Shown: positions 13,021 through 20,131 of the stretch, in pieces
Numbering within the stretch: position 1 is the first letter of the stretch
Layout: each line of letters opens with the position of its first letter
Assembly: GCA_947626025.1 (NCBI GenBank)
Contig: CANQQQ010000016.1
Coordinates: forward strand, 1-36,299
Reading direction: 5' to 3'
From: an uncultured Clostridia bacterium
GTDB lineage: Bacteria > Bacillota > Clostridia > TANB77 > CAG-508
Length of the DNA stretch: 36,299 nt
Notes under the pieces: model-generated
Databases searched by the model: none
Told to the model about the DNA's origin: nothing
Seen by the model: only the letters and a program-made list of their open reading frames with translations
Program-made: the position numbers and the translations under genes

Positions 13021-13464
13021 ATGGCAAAGAGTGAGGTAAACGAGTGGCTTGAGCAAGATAAACTGACCTTGCTTGAAGCATGGGCGAGAGATGGACTTAC
13101 TGAAAAACAAATAGCAACAAATATGGGTATTTGTGAAAAAACACTTTATAATTGGAAAAATGATAATTTACAGATTTTACAAGCCTTAAAAAAAGGTAAG
13201 GAAGTAGTTGATTTTGAAGTTGAAAATGCTTTATTAAAAAGAGCGTTAGGATATGATTATGAAGAAAAGACTTATGAAAATGGAATCTTGAAAAAAACTA
13301 TTACTAAACACGTTTCTCCAGATACAACGGCACAAATATTTTGGTTAAAAAATAGAAAACCTAAAGAGTGGCGTGATAAAGTTGTTTATGAAGGAGAAGT
13401 AAAAACAAATGGTGTCATTAATGATTTAGTGGAGGCATTGAATAATGTCAAAAAAAATAAATGA
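13021..13464 (+). CDS. terS: Terminase small subunit
   Basis: 147 residues. A helix-turn-helix at about 22-52 (WARDGLTEKQIATNMGI, CEKTLYNWKND) recognises the packaging site. The central ENALLKRALGYDYEEKTY and C-terminal TTAQIFWLKNRKPKEWRDKV segments are diagnostic of this small-terminase family. The TGA stop lies 17 bases beyond the terL start, so the two are translationally coupled. GTAGGTG precedes the ATG. With TerL it selects and packages concatemeric DNA. Confidence 0.92.
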   Translation: MAKSEVNEWLEQDKLTLLEAWARDGLTEKQIATNMGICEKTLYNWKNDNLQILQALKKGKEVVDFEVENALLKRALGYDYEEKTYENGILKKTITKHVSPDTTAQIFWLKNRKPKEWRDKVVYEGEVKTNGVINDLVEALNNVKKNK

Positions 13465-14731
13465 TATGTTAAATCCAAAGCAAATTGATTTTATGCTTGC
13501 TGACGATAAAGTTATAAATTTGCTTACTGGATCTGTTCGTAGCGGAAAAACGTACGTTTCTTTATTAAAATGGGCAATATTTGTGGCAACAATGCCTGAA
13601 AATAGCGAATTCTTAATGACTGGCAAAACAATTACTTCATTAAAACGTAATTGCCTTGGCTTGTTGCAAGATTTAGTTGGGAACAACTTTACTTATTCAA
13701 CTTCGCAAAAAATTGGTTTATTATTTGGACGTAAAATATGGTTAGAAGGTGCTAATGACGAACGGGCAGAAAGCAAAATACGTGGTATGACACTTGCTGG
13801 AGCTTATGTTGACGAATTGACACAAATTCCATTTGAATTTTATTCTATGCTTTTGTCTCGTCTATCTGTTAAAGGTGCCAAGTTATACGCAACTACCAAC
13901 CCCGATTCACCAACGCATTGGGTTAAAGAAATGATTATTGACAATGACGAAATTGAAAAAGCAATATGGACTTTTACTTTTGACGATAATGAAATATTAA
14001 AAAGAGAAAATGAAGATTATTTTAACAATTTAAAACAACAATATCAGTCAATGGGTGGAGTATTTTACGAACGTTTTATACTTGGCTTGTGGGTTATGGC
14101 AGAAGGAATTATTTACAAGCAATTTGCCAATAATCCCGACATGTTCATAAGAGATGAAGCTGTTGATAAAAATGGAAATAAAATTAATTTTTTAATTGTG
14201 TCAATTGGAATAGACTATGGGGCAAGTCAAAGTTCGACTGCTTTTAAATGTACTGGAATAACACCATATTTTAAGGAAGTTTGGACTTTAGATGAAGTTA
14301 AATTGGAAGGTGTTCATACACCTGAACAATTTTATGAAGAATTTGTAAAATTTTATTATAAAATTGTAAAAAAATATAATAAATGCACACACGCGTTCGC
14401 AGATTATGGCTCGTTAGGACAAGTCATCACCTTTGGACTTAATAGGTATTTACAACAACATAATGTTCCTTTACAAGTTCAAGACTGCGTAAAAGGACAA
14501 ATTATTGAAAGAATAGAATTAGATTGCCAACTTTTCGCACAAGGTAGGAGATTTATACTTAAAGATTGTAAGCATTTGATTAATGCCTATAAGCAAGCAG
14601 TTTGGGAAGATGGAAAAATAGATACTCGGCTTGATGACAATAGTTACGATGTGGATAGTCTTGATGCACATGAATATTCAATATTTAGTTTTTATGATAA
14701 GTTGGTTACTGATATTAAACCGTACTATTGA
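13445..14731 (+). CDS. terL: Terminase large subunit
   Basis: 428 residues, PBSX-type. The ATPase has Walker A GSVRSGKT (K35) and Walker B GAYVDE (D123, E124). The RNase-H-like nuclease has acidic residues D257 (IGIDYGAS), D320 (FADYGS) and D404/D407 (YDVDSLDAHEYS). It powers DNA translocation into the prohead and cuts at the end of packaging. Complete at both ends. The portal would normally follow at once, but the GIY-YIG cassette intervenes. Confidence 0.95.
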   Translation: MSKKINDMLNPKQIDFMLADDKVINLLTGSVRSGKTYVSLLKWAIFVATMPENSEFLMTGKTITSLKRNCLGLLQDLVGNNFTYSTSQKIGLLFGRKIWLEGANDERAESKIRGMTLAGAYVDELTQIPFEFYSMLLSRLSVKGAKLYATTNPDSPTHWVKEMIIDNDEIEKAIWTFTFDDNEILKRENEDYFNNLKQQYQSMGGVFYERFILGLWVMAEGIIYKQFANNPDMFIRDEAVDKNGNKINFLIVSIGIDYGASQSSTAFKCTGITPYFKEVWTLDEVKLEGVHTPEQFYEEFVKFYYKIVKKYNKCTHAFADYGSLGQVITFGLNRYLQQHNVPLQVQDCVKGQIIERIELDCQLFAQGRRFILKDCKHLINAYKQAVWEDGKIDTRLDDNSYDVDSLDAHEYSIFSFYDKLVTDIKPYY

Positions 14732-14756
14732 TAAAGTGTATAAAATATGTTATAAT
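14728..14756 (+). promoter_or_regulatory. Extended -10 promoter of the GIY-YIG cassette
   Basis: TTGATA (14728-14733) overlaps the terL stop; 17-bp spacer; TATAAT (14751-14756) with TGT. It strongly resembles the portal promoter at 15686 on the other side of the cassette. Confidence 0.82.
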
Positions 14757-14760
14757 TAAA

Positions 14761-14845
14761 TTGTCTAGATAGAGTAAAGGTATTTAATGATGAGCAAGTC
14801 TATCTAGACAATAAACCTTGCTTGTCATTAAGTACCTTTATTTTA
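14761..14845 (+). ncRNA. Interlocked two-helix leader RNA upstream of the GIY-YIG gene
   Basis: Helix 1: TTGTCTAGATAGA (14761-14773) pairs perfectly with 14799-14811. Helix 2: 14776-14798 pairs with 14817-14839 over 23 bases, all Watson-Crick or G-U, then a T-rich tail. As in the HNH leader, the 5' arm of helix 2 ends exactly where the 3' arm of helix 1 begins. Connecting loops are 2 and 5 nt. Short shared pieces are GTCTAG at the start, CTAGACA-TAAA after helix 1 and GCTTGT within helix 2. The helices otherwise differ in sequence but keep pairing, which amounts to covariation between two paralogous leaders. Confidence 0.75.
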
Positions 14846-14869
14846 TCTCAAAAGAAATGGAGAGATATT

Positions 14870-15679
14870 ATGGACAATAATTACAAAGTATATATACATA
14901 TATTTCCAAATAGTAAAGTATATATTGGGATAACTAAACAAAAAGTAGAATATAGATGGAATAATGGCAAAAAGTATGATAATAATATTTATATGACAAA
15001 TGCTATACAAAAATATGGTTGGGATAATATAGAACATAAAGTTTTATATGAAAATTTAACAAAAGAAGAAGCCGAGCAAAAAGAAATTGAACTTATAAAA
15101 AAATATAAAGCGAATATAAGAGAATATGGCTATAATATATTAGAAGGCGGAAATGCTAGCAATGGACTTTCAAAAGAAATATGTGAAAAAATAAGTGAAA
15201 AAAGTAAAGGTAAGCATTATTCTCCAAAAACTGAATTTAAAAAAGGACATAAGCCTTGGACTACTGGTAAGAAAATGTCAAAAGAATTAAGACAAAAATT
15301 AAGCGAAGCACACAAAGGCAAAAAAATTAGTGAAGAAACAAAAAGAAAATTAAGTAAAATAAGCTCTGAAAAATTAAAAGGAAGAAAAGTAAGTGAAGAA
15401 ACTAGAAAAAAACTAAGCATTGCAATGAAAGGTAGAAAGGGATATTGGACTGGGAAACATCATACAGAAGAAACAAAAATTAAAATAAGCAATGCCAAAA
15501 AAGGAACAATAAGTCCAAATAGGAAAAAAGTTATTTGTATAGAAAAAAATATTATTTATAATAGTCTTACGGAAGCTTCTTTAGAAAATAAAATTAACAT
15601 AAGTAAAATAAGTAATTGTTGCAATGGAAAAAGAAAAACAACGGGTGGTTACCATTTTAAATTTTATGACAAATATTAA
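14870..15679 (+). CDS. GIY-YIG homing endonuclease with NUMOD3 repeats
   Basis: 269 residues. N-terminal GIY-YIG nuclease: KVYIHI and KVYIGIT (residues 6-22) as a variant GIY...YIG pair, R29 in EYRWNNG and the acidic helix KEIELIKKY near 72. Four or more NUMOD3 minor-groove motifs (KGKKISEETKRKLS, KGRKVSEETRKKLS, KGRKGYWTGKHHTEETKIKIS) span about 105-225. An IENR1/NUMOD1-type helix-turn-helix (IYNSLTEASLENKINISKIS) ends the protein. The ATG at 14870 has TGGAGAG upstream. It interrupts no gene: a free-standing mobile element between terL and portal, with its own promoter and leader. Confidence 0.93.
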   Translation: MDNNYKVYIHIFPNSKVYIGITKQKVEYRWNNGKKYDNNIYMTNAIQKYGWDNIEHKVLYENLTKEEAEQKEIELIKKYKANIREYGYNILEGGNASNGLSKEICEKISEKSKGKHYSPKTEFKKGHKPWTTGKKMSKELRQKLSEAHKGKKISEETKRKLSKISSEKLKGRKVSEETRKKLSIAMKGRKGYWTGKHHTEETKIKISNAKKGTISPNRKKVICIEKNIIYNSLTEASLENKINISKISNCCNGKRKTTGGYHFKFYDKY

Positions 15680-15685
15680 TCAATT

Positions 15686-15714
15686 TTGATAGATTTTTAA
15701 TTTAATGTTATAAT
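15686..15714 (+). promoter_or_regulatory. Extended -10 promoter before the portal gene
   Basis: TTGATA (15686-15691), 17-bp spacer and TATAAT (15709-15714) with TGT. Confidence 0.8.
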
Positions 15715-15735
15715 TTAGTAAAAGGAGAATAAAAA

Positions 15736-17154
15736 ATGAAATTAGAAAAATTTTTACAAGATAATTATAATTACAATCCTGAAATAAAAGATCAAGTACA
15801 AAATTATTATGAAACTTGGAAATCATGGTATCAAGGAGATACAAAATTTCATCATTATTTTATTTACAATGGCAAAAATAAGATACCTCAAACACGATAT
15901 ACAATGAATATGGCAAAACAAATAAGCGAAGACTGGTCTGATATTTTATGGAGTGAGAAATGTAAAATATCAATGACAAATGATAATTCGCAAGACCAAT
16001 TTGATGATTTAACTAATAAATTAGATTTATATGCAATTATCAACCAAGCATTAGAAAAATCAGGGGCATTAGGAACAGTTGCAACAGTTACAAGTGTTTA
16101 TGATATTATTCAAAATGAAGATGCTATGACTTTAGACGTAAGTGAGGCTAAAACTAGAGTTGATATTACTGATTTTGATTGGATATTCCCACTTACTTGG
16201 AATAATAAAGAAGTAACGGAATGTGCTTTTGGTAGTATTGAATACATAAAGGGGCAAAAATATATTGTACTATCTGTTCATAAATTAAATGACGAAGGAA
16301 ATTATGTTATATATAATCATTTATTTAGAGACAATAATAGTAATTTGATTGAAGTCGAAATGGACGATACAGCTAAAGAATTTGATACAATGTCAAATGT
16401 TAAATGGTTTAGTATATTTAAACCTTTACTAACTAATAATTTATTTAGTAATTCACCATTTGGTATACCTCATTATGCAAACGCAATTAATAACTTAATG
16501 TCAGTTGATTTGTGTTTTGATGAAATTAGAAATGAAATAAATAACGGGAGAAAAAGAATATTTGCACGTGCTGATATGTTTAACTATGATGATGGTAAGC
16601 AAAGATTAGTATTTGATCCAAATGATACAAGTATTTATCAATTGCCTAGTGGTGCTACTAAAGACGATTTAATACAAACTGATAGCGATACATTAAGAAC
16701 AGACTCACAAATTGGTGCTTTAAATACCGAATTAAATCTATTAGGCAACCAAGTTGGGTTTGGTGAAAACCATTATCACTTTGACGGAACTAATTTAAGC
16801 ACTGCAACTGCTGTTATTAGTAGTAATTCAAAACTATTTAGGCGTAAGAAAAAACTTGAAATTGGTTACGAGAGTTCAATTTATGATTTAGTAAATTCTA
16901 TTTGTTACGCTTCTAGTAAATTTGGACAATATAACATTGATACTGCCGATATGGTAATTCAATTTGACGATAGTATTATTGAGGATAAAGAAGCTGAAAG
17001 TGCAAGAGCAAGAAGTGAGGTAAGTCTTGGGGTATTATCTAAAATAGAATATCGTATGAAAATTTATGGTGAAACTGAAGAAATTGCTACTAAAAAAATA
17101 CAAGAGATAGAAGCAAGTAATCCTAGTGTTGATGAAATATTAAATAATAAATAG
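15736..17154 (+). CDS. Portal protein (SPP1 gp6-like)
   Basis: 472 residues, the usual length of the SPP1-type portal. The N-terminus (YYETWKSWYQGDTKFHHYF) and the NMAKQISEDWSDILWSEK segment are typical. FGIPHYANAINNLMSVDLCFD and the long C-terminal helix (SYESSIYDLVNS region) follow the clip, wing and crown order. It forms the dodecameric ring at one capsid vertex, docking terminase and later the connectors. AAAGGAG precedes the start, and its own promoter is upstream. Confidence 0.9.
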   Translation: MKLEKFLQDNYNYNPEIKDQVQNYYETWKSWYQGDTKFHHYFIYNGKNKIPQTRYTMNMAKQISEDWSDILWSEKCKISMTNDNSQDQFDDLTNKLDLYAIINQALEKSGALGTVATVTSVYDIIQNEDAMTLDVSEAKTRVDITDFDWIFPLTWNNKEVTECAFGSIEYIKGQKYIVLSVHKLNDEGNYVIYNHLFRDNNSNLIEVEMDDTAKEFDTMSNVKWFSIFKPLLTNNLFSNSPFGIPHYANAINNLMSVDLCFDEIRNEINNGRKRIFARADMFNYDDGKQRLVFDPNDTSIYQLPSGATKDDLIQTDSDTLRTDSQIGALNTELNLLGNQVGFGENHYHFDGTNLSTATAVISSNSKLFRRKKKLEIGYESSIYDLVNSICYASSKFGQYNIDTADMVIQFDDSIIEDKEAESARARSEVSLGVLSKIEYRMKIYGETEEIATKKIQEIEASNPSVDEILNNK

Positions 17155-17166
17155 GAGGTGTTCCTA

Positions 17167-18354
17167 TTGAAAGACGATAAAAAATTAGAAACGATTTTAG
17201 AGTTATTCTTTAATCGCTTTAATGCTATTAATACTAAAACATTGGAATTAATGGGTGAAACTGCCAAAAAATTTGAAAAGTTGACTCCTAGTGAAGCACA
17301 TAGGTTAAGACGACAGCTTGAATTAGGCAATGATTTAGATGATTTAGTAAACAAAATATCCAAAGTTGCTAAAATAAGTGAAAAAGACGTTATAAAAGTA
17401 TTAGAAAACACAGCTAAAGAAAATGTTGAATTTTCGGAGGTATTTTATAAAGCTAAAAATAAAGAGTATGTTGATTATGAACACAACGAAGAATTAAAAA
17501 AGTTTGTAACGTCTATTGAAAAAGAAACAAATCAGTTATTTCAAAGTATAGATAAAAATACGCTAGGTTTTAATTTAGTAGACCCTAGAACTAATAAAAA
17601 TATAGGTTTTGTTAATTTACCTGATACATATAAAACTATACTTGATGAAGCTATCTATAACGTTGCAAGTGGGCAACAAGATTATCAAAGTGCAATGCGT
17701 GGTATTTTACGACAATTAGCAGATAGTGGATTACGAATTAATGAAGCAAAAGTATCTTATGGAAGTGGTTATCAAAGAAGATTAGATAGTGTTGTTCGTG
17801 AAAGCATTTTAACAAGTTTAAGAAGAACGAATTTAGGTATTCAAGAGCAAATTGGTAAAGAATTCGGAGCTGATGGATTTGAATTAACAGCACATAGTCC
17901 ATGTGCAGAAGACCATTTAGACATACAGGGTAGGCAATTTACTAAAAAGGAATTTGAAAAAATGAATAATAATTTAATGCGTCCTATTGGAGAATTAAAT
18001 TGTAAACATTTTGCTTTTAGTATAGTAATGGGTGTTAGTCAACATAATTACACTAAAAAACAATTAAAAGAATTTCGAGATGATAGTCTTAAAAAAGTAA
18101 AATATAATGGAAAAACTTATACAAAATATGAAGCAACGCAAGTACAGAGACAACTTGAAACCGCTATAAGAAAACAAAAAGACAGGCAAATTATTGCTAG
18201 ATCGAGTGGAGATATGCAAGAAGTAGAAAAGGCACAAATAAAAATAAGACAATATACTGAAAGATACAAAGATTTTAGTAATAAATGCGGATTAGATATG
18301 TATATGAAACGTGCTAGTGTAAGTGGCTATAAAAGAGTTGCAATTAAAAAATAA
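17167..18354 (+). CDS. Minor capsid protein (Phage_min_cap2 type)
   Basis: 395 residues from a TTG at 17167; the GTG at 17158 is part of the ribosome site AGGAGGTG. The C-terminal domain is characteristic of minor capsid protein 2: SVVRESILTSLRRTNLGIQE, AHSPCAEDHLDIQGRQFTKK, then RPIGELNCKHFAFSIVMGVS with cysteine/histidine positions that may bind metal. It is injected or sits inside the head near the portal. The last codons double as the -35 region of the RNA promoter at 18338. Confidence 0.88.
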   Translation: MKDDKKLETILELFFNRFNAINTKTLELMGETAKKFEKLTPSEAHRLRRQLELGNDLDDLVNKISKVAKISEKDVIKVLENTAKENVEFSEVFYKAKNKEYVDYEHNEELKKFVTSIEKETNQLFQSIDKNTLGFNLVDPRTNKNIGFVNLPDTYKTILDEAIYNVASGQQDYQSAMRGILRQLADSGLRINEAKVSYGSGYQRRLDSVVRESILTSLRRTNLGIQEQIGKEFGADGFELTAHSPCAEDHLDIQGRQFTKKEFEKMNNNLMRPIGELNCKHFAFSIVMGVSQHNYTKKQLKEFRDDSLKKVKYNGKTYTKYEATQVQRQLETAIRKQKDRQIIARSSGDMQEVEKAQIKIRQYTERYKDFSNKCGLDMYMKRASVSGYKRVAIKK

Positions 18355-18366
18355 AAATGATATAAT
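18338..18366 (+). promoter_or_regulatory. Promoter of RNA unit 1, within the minor capsid gene end
   Basis: TTGCAA (18338-18343), 17-bp spacer, TATAAT (18361-18366) with extended TGA. Confidence 0.8.
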
Positions 18367-18372
18367 TAAATT

Positions 18373-18594
18373 GCAAATAAATAATTATGTGTGCAGGCAT
18401 ACATTTATATGAAGAAACAATCTAAAATATAAATGGCACATTTAAGTGATTGTTAGTGTGATTATTCACAAATACCTTTTTGCATTATAATATAGTCGGC
18501 ATGGAAGTGTAGCGTTAAATATTTTATTTAAAAAAGCTTGCATAAACAAAACTTGTTAGATTATATTAGAAAGTGATTTTATATCACTTTTTTA
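18373..18594 (+). ncRNA. Structured RNA unit 1 (about 220 nt)
   Basis: Outer stem TGTGC (18390-18394) with GCACA (18436-18440); inner 9-bp stem 18402-18410 with 18427-18435. In its 16-nt loop AACAATC (18416-18422) pairs with GATTGTT (18448-18454) downstream, forming a pseudoknot. Hairpin TGTGA-TTAT-TCACA (18457-18470) follows. Further on are an AT hairpin at about 18514-18530 and the terminator AAGTGAT (18571-18577) with ATCACTT (18583-18589) and a T run. No open frame with a ribosome site is seen. Confidence 0.65.
18571..18593 (+). terminator. Terminator of RNA unit 1
   Basis: 7-bp stem AAGTGAT/ATCACTT with TTTTTT after it. The next -35 box TTGCAA starts two bases later. Confidence 0.88.
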
Positions 18595-18623
18595 TTGCAA
18601 TTAAAAAATAAATATTGTATAAT
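18595..18623 (+). promoter_or_regulatory. Promoter of RNA unit 2
   Basis: TTGCAA (18595-18600), 17-bp spacer, TATAAT (18618-18623). Confidence 0.8.
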
Positions 18624-18629
18624 TAATAT

Positions 18630-18687
18630 AGGTGACACAGCCTATTGTCGGCAAGAAGAAGCAAATTGACAATGCTTCTTTTTTATT
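18630..18687 (+). ncRNA. Short RNA unit 2 (about 55 nt) ending in a terminator
   Basis: Terminator stem AAGAAGCA (18656-18663) with TGCTTCTT (18673-18680) followed by T. TTGTC (18645-18649) can pair with GACAA (18668-18672) in the terminator loop, giving a pseudoknot. The loop holds TTGACA, the -35 of the next promoter. Very short, with no coding potential. Confidence 0.65.
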
Positions 18688-18694
18688 TTATAAT
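18666..18694 (+). promoter_or_regulatory. Promoter of RNA unit 3, nested in the unit 2 terminator
   Basis: TTGACA (18666-18671) in the terminator loop, 17-bp spacer, TATAAT (18689-18694). Confidence 0.82.
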
Positions 18695-18700
18695 TTAATT

Positions 18701-18791
18701 GTTTGAAATGCCTAACTGGGTTGCGACCTTACATCCTCGTCGACAAGGGTATAGTTAGGAAAAGAATAGGACGATGTCCTATTATTTTGTT
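18701..18791 (+). ncRNA. Structured RNA unit 3 (about 90 nt)
   Basis: Stem CCTAACT (18711-18717) with AGTTAGG (18753-18759) encloses a GC-richer part with CCTT/AAGG pairing (18727-18730, 18745-18748). AATAGGAC (18765-18772) and GTCCTATT (18776-18783) form a terminator-like hairpin with a 3-nt loop and the tail ATTTTGTT. ACATC (18731-18735) can pair with GATGT (18773-18777). GC content in the enclosed part is higher than in the surrounding sequence, as is usual for functional RNA in AT-rich genomes. Confidence 0.6.
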
Positions 18792-18818
18792 GCAAGGAAC
18801 AAATAATTATGCTATAAT
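18790..18818 (+). promoter_or_regulatory. Promoter of RNA unit 4
   Basis: TTGCAA (18790-18795), 17-bp spacer, TATAAT (18813-18818): the third TTGCAA-17-TATAAT in 480 bases. Confidence 0.8.
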
Positions 18819-18824
18819 AAATTT

Positions 18825-18994
18825 AGGAAATTTAATTTCCTATATGTATAGTGTGGCATAAGACATATGACGGGAGATAGTAGCCCCAGCCTAGCTTCGG
18901 CGACCTAATATTAGGTAAAACGCAAAATAGAAGGTGATTTTCCTGATAAAAATCGGGATGTTACTAGGAAAACTTTAAATAGTTTTCTTTTTTT
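18825..18994 (+). ncRNA. Structured RNA unit 4 (about 170 nt)
   Basis: Starts with hairpin AGGAAAT/ATTTCCT (18825-18841). ATATGT (18842-18847) can pair with the ACATAT about 15 bases further on. A GC-rich centre includes GCTTCGGC with a UUCG tetraloop and the palindrome ACCTAATATTAGGT. CCTGAT/ATCGGG forms another hairpin. The end is a strong terminator, GAAAACT (18968-18974) with AGTTTTC (18981-18987) and seven T. No open frame fits. Not matched by memory to any known RNA family. Confidence 0.65.
18968..18994 (+). terminator. Terminator of RNA unit 4
   Basis: 7-bp stem, 6-base loop TTAAAT and T run 18988-18994. Confidence 0.92.
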
Positions 18995-19025
18995 ATTAAA
19001 AAATATTAAAAAATGATAATTTTTA

Positions 19026-19062
19026 TTGACAATTATAACAATTTATGTTAAGATATAATTGT
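19026..19062 (+). promoter_or_regulatory. Promoter with 9-bp inverted-repeat operator for the RecT block
   Basis: TTGACA (19026-19031) with a 17-bp spacer to TAAGAT (19049-19054), preceded by TGT. ACAATTATA (19029-19037) and TATAATTGT (19054-19062) form a perfect inverted repeat, one arm on each core element, suggesting a repressor site. Confidence 0.7.
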
Positions 19063-19086
19063 AATAAAGAAAGGAAGGAAATTAAA

Positions 19087-19368
19087 ATGAAAGAAATTAA
19101 ATTAGAAATTAAAGGAACTTATGAAGAAATAGTAAAATACATCAATGAAAATTATGATATTGAAGAACAAACACTTTTTACATTTACAAAAATAGTAAAA
19201 ACAAATGCTAAAATGAGAAGATTATCTCAATACAAAAACGTATATGAATATGAAACAGAAGGATTTATAAAATTAAATGACAATAATCATAAAGAAAATT
19301 TATTTAGAAAAGTTTGTCTACCTTCAATTGGAGGTTATGTTGATTTTAATAAATATGGAATTGATTAA
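19087..19368 (+). CDS. 93-aa hypothetical protein
   Basis: The ATG at 19087, behind AAAGGAAGG, is preferred to an upstream ATG at 19045 that overlaps the promoter. MKEIKLEIKGTYEEIVKYIN suggests a strand-helix start, followed by a basic strand region. First gene of the second early block. No family recognised. Confidence 0.55.
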   Translation: MKEIKLEIKGTYEEIVKYINENYDIEEQTLFTFTKIVKTNAKMRRLSQYKNVYEYETEGFIKLNDNNHKENLFRKVCLPSIGGYVDFNKYGID

Positions 19369-19384
19369 GAAAGGAGTTGATAAT

Positions 19385-19600
19385 ATGATCGGTAAAAATT
19401 GGGAAATAATACAAGAATATAAAGATATGCTTATATATAAAAAGAATGGAATATTATTATTTGGTAATAAGAATTACAGAAATAGCAGAGCAAAGAATAT
19501 AAAAAGTGCAAAAAATCTTATTACAAGATATATAAACAAATTATCAAAAAAAGAAATAAAAAATTTAAAATATTTAAAATTTAATATTAAGGAGATGTAA
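19385..19600 (+). CDS. 71-aa basic hypothetical protein
   Basis: ATG at 19385 behind AAAGGAG. The first half has beta hairpin features (WEIIQEYKDMLIYKKNGILL), the second a lysine-rich helix (AKNIKSAKNLITRYINKL). It might be a nucleic-acid-binding accessory. Unrecognised. Confidence 0.5.
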   Translation: MIGKNWEIIQEYKDMLIYKKNGILLFGNKNYRNSRAKNIKSAKNLITRYINKLSKKEIKNLKYLKFNIKEM

Positions 19601-19602
19601 TT

Positions 19603-19755
19603 ATGAAAGTAATAAAAAGTATTAGTTTAGATAAAGAAACTTGGGAAATTTTAAAAAAAATATCAATTGAAGAAAACAGAAATATGAGCAATATGATAGA
19701 AACTTTAATACAAAAATATAAAAAGAATGAAAAAAAGGATGATAACGATGTATGA
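19603..19755 (+). CDS. Ribbon-helix-helix (Arc/CopG-type) repressor
   Basis: 50 residues: strand KVIKSISLD, helix KETWEILKKISIEEN, turn RNMS and helix NMIETLIQKYKK, a textbook RHH fold. Start behind AAGGAGATG. Such dimers repress nearby promoters; the inverted repeat at 19029-19062 at the head of this operon is the natural candidate target (inference). It differs in sequence from the RHH protein at 727. Confidence 0.8.
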   Translation: MKVIKSISLDKETWEILKKISIEENRNMSNMIETLIQKYKKNEKKDDNDV

Positions 19756-19888
19756 GGTGAATTGTATTGTGTTAGATACAAACAAGGAATTTACAAAGAT
19801 TTTTTGGAGTAAATACTTACTCGACAGATTCAAAAACAAATGCAAATATTCAAAAAAGATAAAGATTACAAGTATTACATATTTTTAG
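19748..19888 (+). CDS. 46-aa hypothetical protein
   Basis: ATG overlaps the end of the RHH gene by eight bases. MYEVNCIVLDTNKEFTKIFW is a plausible strand-turn-strand start and the end is basic. Too short to classify; its reality rests on the coupled start. Confidence 0.4.
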   Translation: MYEVNCIVLDTNKEFTKIFWSKYLLDRFKNKCKYSKKIKITSITYF

Positions 19889-19902
19889 AAAGGAGATTTT
19901 TA

Positions 19903-20130
19903 ATGGATACACGTGATTTAGATAGTTATTACCCTGGCTATGATCAATATTGTGAAAGACTAGAACGAGAAAACAGAGTGCCATACAGTGATTATGTAGA
20001 ATTGGAGGATGAGATTAGAGCATATAAAAATCTCATGAAAAAGATAGATAGTGTGTTATCAGAAAAAACTACTTTAAAAAAGAAAATCCAATTAATTCAA
20101 GCAGTTATTCAAGATTTTGAGGAGGAATAA
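19903..20130 (+). CDS. 75-aa coiled-coil protein
   Basis: ATG at 19903 behind AAAGGAG. An acidic aromatic start (MDTRDLDSYYPGYDQYCERL) leads into a helical end (KKIDSVLSEKTTLKKKIQLI). Its last bases provide GAGGAGG for the next gene. Function unknown. Confidence 0.5.
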   Translation: MDTRDLDSYYPGYDQYCERLERENRVPYSDYVELEDEIRAYKNLMKKIDSVLSEKTTLKKKIQLIQAVIQDFEEE

Positions 20131-20131
20131 A

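Larger units (their letters stand above)
18338..18612 (+). repeat. 18-bp direct repeat flanking RNA unit 1
   Basis: TTGCAATTAAAAAATAAA is present at 18338-18355 (covering the last codons and stop of the minor capsid gene) and again at 18595-18612, both serving as -35 plus spacer. The copies are 257 bp apart and could mark an insertion or unequal recombination. Confidence 0.75.

Noticed and set aside
14761-15679. Group I intron carrying the GIY-YIG gene
   Set aside because: terL and portal are complete on either side, no gene is interrupted and no intron core pairing was seen.
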